In this document: one piece after another, positions 58,403 through 64,000 of the stretch
How the letters are laid out: each line of letters opens with the position of its first letter
Position numbering within the stretch: the first letter of the stretch is position 1
Source: an actinobacterium acAMD-2
GTDB lineage: Bacteria; Actinomycetota; Actinomycetes; UBA12327
Assembly: GCA_000754455.1 (NCBI GenBank)
Contig: JNSE01000033.1
Span: forward strand, 31,896-95,895
Reading direction: 5' to 3'
Length of the DNA stretch: 64,000 nt
The notes under the pieces: generated by a model
Databases searched by the model: none
Seen by the model: only the letters and a program-made list of their open reading frames with translations
What the model was told of the DNA's origin: nothing
Position numbers and translations under genes: made by a program

Positions 58403-59593
58403 ATGCAAAGCAGCGATCGCGTGATCGTCGTCGGCGGGGGTCCAGTTGGGTACACCGCGGCGTTATTGCTTGCGCAGCAAGGGATTCCCTTTGTTCTACT
58501 CGAAGCTGGACATGTGGTTTTTGATGAGCCTCGTGCTGGGACTGTTCATCCTCCAACGCTTGAACTGTATGCATCAATTGGCGCCATTGATCGGTTCCTG
58601 GACCGGGGATTCAAGGTGCACAACTACCAGTACTACGACCGCAAACAAGGTTTGGTTGCCGACTTTGATTTAGGTGTTTTGTCGGAACTGACCCCTTTCC
58701 CCTACCGCTTAATGTTGGAACAGCACAAGATTTGTTACATCATGCAAGAGATGTTGGCCGAGTTTGACAACGTAGATATCCGTCTCGATCATGAGCTTCT
58801 CGAGGTTTCGCAAACTGCTGATGGGGTGATCGCCACCGTTCAAACCAACGATGGGATCGTCACGATTGACGGCAGCTACATCATCGGATGTGATGGTGGT
58901 CGCTCGAAAGTTCGCAAATCCATGGACGTTGAATTCGATGGGTTTACCTATCCGGAGCGCTTCCTGATTTTGAGCACGACGTATGACTTTGGCCAGCACG
59001 GGTACGCCTTTACCAACTACATTGCGGACCCCGAAGAGTGGTTCGCCCTGTTCAAGGTGCCTGGCGCGGATGGTTCGGGGCTGTGGCGGGTGGTTTCTCC
59101 GGTGGATGAAATCTTCGCGGACGATGCCGTCCAGGCACGAATCCAGCGTTTTCGACCAAGGGACACCGATTACGACATCGTGCACCGAAATATTTACAAC
59201 GTGCACCAACGTGTGGCCAGCTCATATCGCGATGGGCGCATTCTGTTAGCTGGCGATGCGGCTCACATTAATAACCCGCTTGGTGGAATGGGGTTGAACT
59301 TTGGAGTGCACGATGTCTTCAACTTGATACCTCGATTGATTTCAGTCCTACAAGGCGAAGCTGGCGAAGAAGTGTTGGACTTGTATGACCGCCAACGCCG
59401 CACTGTTGCGCAGGAGTATCTACAGCGCCAAACGATTGAGAACAAGAACAACATTGAGTTGCAAGACCCCGCTGAGCGCGAAGCGTTCTACCAAGGTATG
59501 CGCGACACAGTGGCGGACGCAGACAAACTGGTCACCTACCTGCGACGTGTCACGATGATCGAAGGCTTCGCACGCGCAGCATCAATTTCCTAA
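58403..59593 (+). CDS. FAD-dependent monooxygenase (paralogue of 42418)
   Basis: A 396-residue group A flavin hydroxylase: GGGPVGYTAALLLAQQGIPFVLLEA at the start, GCDGGRSKVRKSMDVEFDGF (DG motif) and LLAGDAAHINNPLGGMGLNFGVHDVFN (GD motif). The relation to the gene at 42418 is plain. In this operon it probably hydroxylates the substrate whose products the aldehyde dehydrogenase and hydrolases handle. ATG 58403 follows a weak GTGAGGA site. Confidence 0.88.
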   Translation: MQSSDRVIVVGGGPVGYTAALLLAQQGIPFVLLEAGHVVFDEPRAGTVHPPTLELYASIGAIDRFLDRGFKVHNYQYYDRKQGLVADFDLGVLSELTPFPYRLMLEQHKICYIMQEMLAEFDNVDIRLDHELLEVSQTADGVIATVQTNDGIVTIDGSYIIGCDGGRSKVRKSMDVEFDGFTYPERFLILSTTYDFGQHGYAFTNYIADPEEWFALFKVPGADGSGLWRVVSPVDEIFADDAVQARIQRFRPRDTDYDIVHRNIYNVHQRVASSYRDGRILLAGDAAHINNPLGGMGLNFGVHDVFNLIPRLISVLQGEAGEEVLDLYDRQRRTVAQEYLQRQTIENKNNIELQDPAEREAFYQGMRDTVADADKLVTYLRRVTMIEGFARAASIS

Positions 59594-59626
59594 GTTTCCC
59601 AACCAAACGAAAACGGAGAATCCTCA

Positions 59627-60553
59627 ATGAAAATAGCCATTCCGGACCTGATCTCGAACTCCTACTTCCCGGCTATTGCCGCGGTCGAGCTGGGCTTTTT
59701 CAAAGAAGAAGGCCTGGATATGGAATTGGAAGCCATCTTCCCGGTAGACCACACGCTTGAGGTTCTGCGTGATGGCGGAATCGATTTCGTTGGTGGATCA
59801 GCGCACAGTGTTCCCTTTGCCTACCCCAATTGGAAGGGCGCGAAACTCATTGGCGCACTGGCACAAAACATGTACTGGTTCTTGATCTTGCGCAGTGACC
59901 TTGGTGCCAAGCAAGGCGAGATTGAAAAAATCAAGGGCTTGAACATTGGTGCAGCTCCATTGGTTGAGTTGGGGTTGAAGCGACTTCTCATTGAATCCGG
60001 AATTGACATTGAACGTGACAACGTCACGATTGGTCCGGTTCCTGGCGCCTTCCTTGGCGAAAACAAGAACTTCGGTGTCGCTGCCGCCAAGGCGCTTGAA
60101 GCTGGGCTTATTGATGGCTTCTGGGCCAACGGCATGGGCGCGGAAGTGGCAGTGACCTCGGGTGCCGGCACGCTGGTTATTGACGCTCGTCGTGGGGATG
60201 GGCCTCCTGGAGCAACCAATTACACGATGTCCTCATTGATCACCTCACAGAAGTTGATTGACGAGCAGCCAGATGCTGTGGCAGCTGCTGTCCGTGCCTT
60301 GGTGAAAACCCAAGAGGCACTCAAGGCAGATATTTCGCTGGCTACCAAAGTGGGTCAAAAGTGGTTCCCCGAATTAGAGGCCTCATTGATCGCTCAGGTC
60401 GTCCAACGCGATATCCCGTATTTGAATGCATCTATCAGTCGAGAGTTTGTTGATGGCATGGTGCAGTTCCAGATGAATATGGGTCTCATCGATGCACCCG
60501 TTGCCTATGAGGACGTCGTTGCCACTCAGTTCGCTCCTCTGTGGAACGCCTAA
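59627..60553 (+). CDS. NMT1/THI5-type binding-fold protein lacking a signal peptide
   Basis: A 308-residue protein starting directly with KIAIPDLISNSYFPAIAAVELGFFKEEGLDMEL, the mature start of NMT1-type (TauA/SsuA-like) periplasmic binding proteins, and continuing through RDGGIDFVGGSAHSVP and KGLNIGAAPLVELGLKRLL. No signal or lipobox exists and no ABC partner is adjacent. Thi5 and the 4,5-dihydroxyphthalate decarboxylase group show this fold can serve as a cytoplasmic enzyme, so an enzymatic role is possible. ATG 59627 follows GGAGAA. Confidence 0.82.
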   Translation: MKIAIPDLISNSYFPAIAAVELGFFKEEGLDMELEAIFPVDHTLEVLRDGGIDFVGGSAHSVPFAYPNWKGAKLIGALAQNMYWFLILRSDLGAKQGEIEKIKGLNIGAAPLVELGLKRLLIESGIDIERDNVTIGPVPGAFLGENKNFGVAAAKALEAGLIDGFWANGMGAEVAVTSGAGTLVIDARRGDGPPGATNYTMSSLITSQKLIDEQPDAVAAAVRALVKTQEALKADISLATKVGQKWFPELEASLIAQVVQRDIPYLNASISREFVDGMVQFQMNMGLIDAPVAYEDVVATQFAPLWNA

Positions 60554-60621
60554 AAAACCGCAGGCAGTCGGGTTATGCTGACCGCCGAACTCCTTAACCA
60601 ATTCACAGTATTGAGGTTGCC

Positions 60622-62385
60622 ATGAGCCAGGCCCCTGCCATCGTCCGTCACACCTCCGGCGATCGTCCCGCCGCTGGTGAGGTTCGCATTGCGGCCTGCC
60701 AATACGGAGTTACCACTGATGTTGAGGCCAATCTCGCCACCGCGATGCGCATGATTGATCTGGCTGCTACCGAAAAGCCCGACGTGATCATGACACCAGA
60801 ATTTGTCAATCACGTGTCTTGGTATGACGATCGTGACCAAGCATGGGAACGCGCCATCACCTTGGATGGACCCTGGATCACCTCGGTTGGGGCCAAAGCT
60901 CGTGAACACAATGTCTGGATTTTAATCAACGGCATCGTGCGTCGCGAAAACGGCCGCTTGACCGGCACCAACATGATGTTCAATCCCCAAGGCGAGTTGG
61001 TGGCACAGAGCAGCAAGCAGGTGTTGATGGGTTCAGAGCGGTTGCACTTTGATGCTGGCAACGAGATCACCCCGTTGGTGGAAACACCCTTTGGCTTGAC
61101 CGGCATGTACTCCTGCATGGACGGAGTGATCGCCGAAACTCCGCGCAGCCTGGCGGTTCGTGGCGCTCGCGTTCTGCTCAACACGTTGAACTCATTTGCC
61201 CCAGACGAGGCCAGCCTGCACGTGCCAGTGCGCGCCGCCGAAAACAAGGTGTGGGTCATCAGCGCGAACAAGGTCGATTACTTGGTCAACGAAGGCCCAC
61301 GCGAGATGGTGTCGAAGGCTCTGAACACTCCCGTGGAAACGTTGTTGGGCGCTGGCGAGAGCATGGTCGTTGACCCGCTGGGCAACATCGTTGCTACGGC
61401 ACCGCTTCGTGGTGAAGCAGTGTTGGTGGTCGACATTGACCCAACGTTGGGTGACAACAAGAAGCGTCCCGACGGCACTGATGTAATGGCAGCCCGTCGT
61501 CCATCGGTGTACGCGCCTATGGCCCAAGCTCCCACGGGTCGCAAGGCTGGCGCTGGTGCCGCAGTTTTGCAAACCGCTGTGGTTCAAACCGCCGCCGATG
61601 GGGAAGCCGCTATCGCAGAAGCATCAGCAGAGGTGACCAGCGCTATTGCTGGTGGTGCCGAATTGATCGTCCTTCCAGAACTGTTCTGCTTCGATGGTGG
61701 AGTCGTAGATTCCTCGCTTTCATCCGACGCGATTCAAGAGCGTGGCGATGCAGCTATTGCTGCGCTAACGGCTGCCATTGGCGACAGCAACGCACAAGTA
61801 GTGACCAGCTTGCCTCGAGGCGCAGCTCACGTAGGAGTGGTCATCGCCAAGTCTGGTGTCGTTGGCCAGCAAAAGCAGATTCACCAGATCGCGCGTCATG
61901 CCGGCTGGGTGTCTGACTTGGGCGATGCCATTGAGGCCATCGAATTGAGTTGGGGCCGGTTGGTCGTCATCGTTGGTGACGATGCGATCTTCCCCGAGAC
62001 GTTCCGCCTGGCTGCGTTGAAGGATGCTGACGTTGCAGCTGTTCCGTTTGATGTGCAAGAAAAGTGGGAACTGGTTCATGGATTGAAGGAGCGCGCTGCC
62101 GAGAACCGCATCAACATTGCGGCGGCATCGCGGGCCAACAGTGTGGGCGGCAGCTGCTTTGTTCCGTTGACGAGCAACTTTGGGATGTGGCGTCCCGACC
62201 GCGCTGAGCCGTTCAACGGTGTGATTTCCGCACCGGACACGGTTGAGCCGACCTCAAAGACTGGTGTCACCATTGTTGAGCTGCGCCCAGCAGAGGCCGT
62301 CAACCGCATGGTGACCCGGGACACGGACCTTGTCGATGGTCGCCCGTGGGAATTGCTCGAGCCTTTGGTTACTGCTCAGCAGTAG
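60622..62385 (+). CDS. Tandem nitrilase-superfamily protein, second half probably inactive
   Basis: A 587-residue protein of two carbon-nitrogen hydrolase domains. The first (about 20-290) has the full triad: E60 in IMTPEFVNH, K132 in SSKQVL and C165 in YSCMDG. The second (about 310-580) keeps E353 (LPELFCFDGG) and K418, but the Cys position reads VGDDAIFPETFR, with G452 where cysteine is expected. It would cleave an amide or nitrile C-N bond. The second half may be structural or bind an allosteric ligand. It ends directly against the convergent gene at 62386. Confidence 0.88.
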   Translation: MSQAPAIVRHTSGDRPAAGEVRIAACQYGVTTDVEANLATAMRMIDLAATEKPDVIMTPEFVNHVSWYDDRDQAWERAITLDGPWITSVGAKAREHNVWILINGIVRRENGRLTGTNMMFNPQGELVAQSSKQVLMGSERLHFDAGNEITPLVETPFGLTGMYSCMDGVIAETPRSLAVRGARVLLNTLNSFAPDEASLHVPVRAAENKVWVISANKVDYLVNEGPREMVSKALNTPVETLLGAGESMVVDPLGNIVATAPLRGEAVLVVDIDPTLGDNKKRPDGTDVMAARRPSVYAPMAQAPTGRKAGAGAAVLQTAVVQTAADGEAAIAEASAEVTSAIAGGAELIVLPELFCFDGGVVDSSLSSDAIQERGDAAIAALTAAIGDSNAQVVTSLPRGAAHVGVVIAKSGVVGQQKQIHQIARHAGWVSDLGDAIEAIELSWGRLVVIVGDDAIFPETFRLAALKDADVAAVPFDVQEKWELVHGLKERAAENRINIAAASRANSVGGSCFVPLTSNFGMWRPDRAEPFNGVISAPDTVEPTSKTGVTIVELRPAEAVNRMVTRDTDLVDGRPWELLEPLVTAQQ

Positions 62386-63114
62386 TTAGAGCAATTGCAA
62401 ATTGGATCGGATCAGTTCGGATCCCTCGGGCCCGATCATGGCGTCTACACGGCCCCACACGGGGTCGATCGAGGGGCTAAAGAGGTTGTAACGCACACCG
62501 GCATCGCGCTCGGTTAGATCGGTGTCGGCCAAGGTGGCTTGGACCTCTGGGCTGAGGCCCGTATTGATCACGCTGATCCAGTGGTTGGCGTAATCCATGA
62601 CGACATCGCCAATTTTTCTAAATGCTTCTTCGTTCGCGAAGTTGACCAACATCCAGGGTGACATCATCGCGAATTGACGAGGAGTCGTGCCGGTGGCCCA
62701 CATACCTTCGGTGGCGCGCCCGGTTTCGTAAAAGGGCGATAGCGGAAGAAAAACTTCATCCATATAGGGCACGTGCGTTGCTAATTCAACGCGCGGCATC
62801 AGGTCGAGGTGAAAGGCGTAGGACTCATCGCCGTGATCAGCACAGTCCAAGGTGAAGTGCGGCAAACCCGACGCTGGATCGGCAAATGCAAAAATCATGC
62901 ACGTGGTCACACCGCGTGATGCGACTTGGAGTTTGGTCCAGACGATTTTTTGAATCGACCCACCGCGGAACAAGCGCATAGTTCCCGACGCGGGCGTGTC
63001 CGTGCCTGGAGCGACCATGAGCGGTCCGCCATCGGCGGCCAGGACTTCGGTTGCTCCGGTGGCTTGCACCAGGTGGTCCAAGATCTTCTCGGACAAATCG
63101 AGGGACAAAATCAT
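62386..63114 (-). CDS. Red chlorophyll catabolite reductase-like protein (copy 2)
   Basis: A 242-residue soluble paralogue of the gene at 54277. Shared segments: GLPHFTLDCAD, FHLDLMPRVELATHVPYMDEVF, FAMMSPWMLVNFANEEAFRKIGDVVMDYANHWISVINTG and NLFSPSIDPVWGRVDAMIGPEGSELI. As with copy 1, I align it from memory with plant RCC reductase and the ferredoxin-dependent bilin reductase fold; identity is remote. In this copy SID offers an acidic residue near the second plant catalytic aspartate. ATG 63114 is seven bases after AAGGAG; longer frames are not supported. Confidence 0.5.
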   Translation of the reverse strand: MILSLDLSEKILDHLVQATGATEVLAADGGPLMVAPGTDTPASGTMRLFRGGSIQKIVWTKLQVASRGVTTCMIFAFADPASGLPHFTLDCADHGDESYAFHLDLMPRVELATHVPYMDEVFLPLSPFYETGRATEGMWATGTTPRQFAMMSPWMLVNFANEEAFRKIGDVVMDYANHWISVINTGLSPEVQATLADTDLTERDAGVRYNLFSPSIDPVWGRVDAMIGPEGSELIRSNLQLL

Positions 63115-63248
63115 GGTCAGACTCCTTGTGATTGGTGGCGACCCTAGCCCAGTTCGGTAATTTTCACGCGTGGGAGCCAAGCCCTGGGCCCAGCCTCTAG
63201 ACTCCATCAACGCGCCAGCCTGTCTGGCAATAGGGAAGGGCGACGATC

Positions 63249-64000
63249 GTGTCAGAGCAGTTGGTTCACTGGATTCATCGCGCCACCCGCATTGATCACG
63301 CGCCCGAGCCCTTTGACACCGCTCACGTGAGCATCTATTACCCAGCTGGCGATGGCGAACGTGTTGACCCCGTGGGCACTCGCCCCGTTGAGACCTCGTT
63401 TGGCCTGTTGCCGATCGCGGTGATCTTGCCGGGCATGAATACCGAGTTGACGTACTACCGGTGGTTGGCCTTGAGCTTGGCTCGTCGCGGTTACGCCGTC
63501 ATGTTGTCATCACTGATTTCTGAGATTCCACCGAATAACTTCGGCATTACTCCCGGCGTGGATTTGAATGCCATTCAGCCTGACACCTACGGGACAAAGC
63601 CTGTGGGTAAAGCGATTGCTGGTGTTTTGCGCCTTGCGGCCGATCTGAATGCCGATGGAGTCCTAGCCGGTGCGTTTGATCTAGACAACGTCGCACTGAT
63701 TGGCCATTCCGCTGGAGGAACTGTCGCCTTAGAAAGTGCCCATGCGAAGTTCTTCCCGCAAATCAAAGCCGTCATCACTTATGCGAGTCACACCATGGCT
63801 TCCACGGTTTTTGGTTGGCCACTAGGGAGTTGTTTGCCACTTAGCGGGGATGCTGCAGTGATGATGTTCAGTGGCACCCAGGACGGGTTGATCGCTGCGG
63901 GAATGCGCTGGTACGCCGATTCGGGTGATGTTTTCGACCCCATGGAGCGCACCTTCGAGACACTTCCCGCAACCGCAGCCAGCGCAGACTCCTATTTGAT
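63249..64000 (+). CDS. Alpha/beta hydrolase (partial, runs off window end)
   Basis: From GTG 63249 about 250 residues are visible: VILPGMNTELTYYRWLALSLARRGYAVMLSS (oxyanion-hole region), the nucleophile elbow LIGHSAGGTVALE with the catalytic serine, and ASHTMASTVFGWPLG. SGTQDGLI is a possible acid region. The family looks like dienelactone-hydrolase/cutinase-like or chlorophyllase-like esterases; the GHSxGG motif alone cannot decide. It is divergent from RCCR-like copy 2 and lies beyond the catabolic operon. The C-terminus and catalytic histidine are outside the window. Confidence 0.78.
   Translation, partial: MSEQLVHWIHRATRIDHAPEPFDTAHVSIYYPAGDGERVDPVGTRPVETSFGLLPIAVILPGMNTELTYYRWLALSLARRGYAVMLSSLISEIPPNNFGITPGVDLNAIQPDTYGTKPVGKAIAGVLRLAADLNADGVLAGAFDLDNVALIGHSAGGTVALESAHAKFFPQIKAVITYASHTMASTVFGWPLGSCLPLSGDAAVMMFSGTQDGLIAAGMRWYADSGDVFDPMERTFETLPATAASADSYL

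Overview
The window is chromosomal DNA of an actinobacterium (Actinomycetota), centred on the replication origin. Evidence for this is gene content and order: recF-dnaN-oriC-dnaA facing rpmH-rnpA-yidD-yidC-jag-rsmG-parA-parB; then ddl, an aminotransferase, a CwlM-type amidase, trxA-trxB, an anti-sigma/SigM pair, MurJ with a pseudokinase, and the CCA enzyme; then ino1-PadR-DUF5318-PonA, the order found around the mycobacterial ino1/ponA1 genes; and a Bpa-type proteasome activator. Base composition is moderate rather than the very high GC of Streptomyces. Several genes look leaderless (a TAGGGT-like -10 box 6 or 7 bases before the start codon). A planktonic, perhaps freshwater, lineage is my guess; nothing in the sequence proves it.

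Layout. 1-9600: origin, ribosomal protein L34/RNase P protein, membrane insertase and chromosome partition genes, with two parS-like sites inside rsmG and parA. 9.6-20.5 kb: mostly minus-strand cell-wall and redox genes (Ddl, amidase, thioredoxin system, SigM, MurJ plus pseudokinase), then the CCA-adding enzyme. 20.5-32.9 kb: MFS protein, inositol phosphate synthase with its PadR neighbour and a clear palindromic operator, class A PBP, rhodanese, FAD oxidase, GDT1 protein, prephenate dehydratase and seryl-tRNA synthetase. 33-46.8 kb: more variable content, including a SET-domain protein, Bpa, a secreted HNH/Excalibur nuclease, a SOUL protein, a GT2/glycerophosphotransferase fusion, an FAD monooxygenase, an IclR regulator, three tRNA genes and unusual repeats.

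47.2-54.3 kb is a three-gene surface-protein operon. Two of its products carry a SipW-type (TasA-like) N-terminal segment with an FAYWTT motif; the third gene product is a single-pass protein that shares a two-cysteine domain with the small one. The last gene encodes a 1733-residue protein built from seven modules of about 225 residues.

54.3-64 kb is a catabolic-looking cluster: two paralogues that I align from memory to red chlorophyll catabolite reductase (RCCR), an epimerase-like reductase, aldehyde dehydrogenase, a small membrane protein, a DUF1330 protein, an FAD monooxygenase, an NMT1-type binding-fold protein without signal peptide, a double nitrilase with one dead half, and an alpha/beta hydrolase cut by the window end. 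If the RCCR assignment holds, this could be an undescribed bacterial route for breaking down chlorophyll-derived or other tetrapyrroles; that is a hypothesis. No CRISPR array, insertion sequence or rRNA gene was seen.
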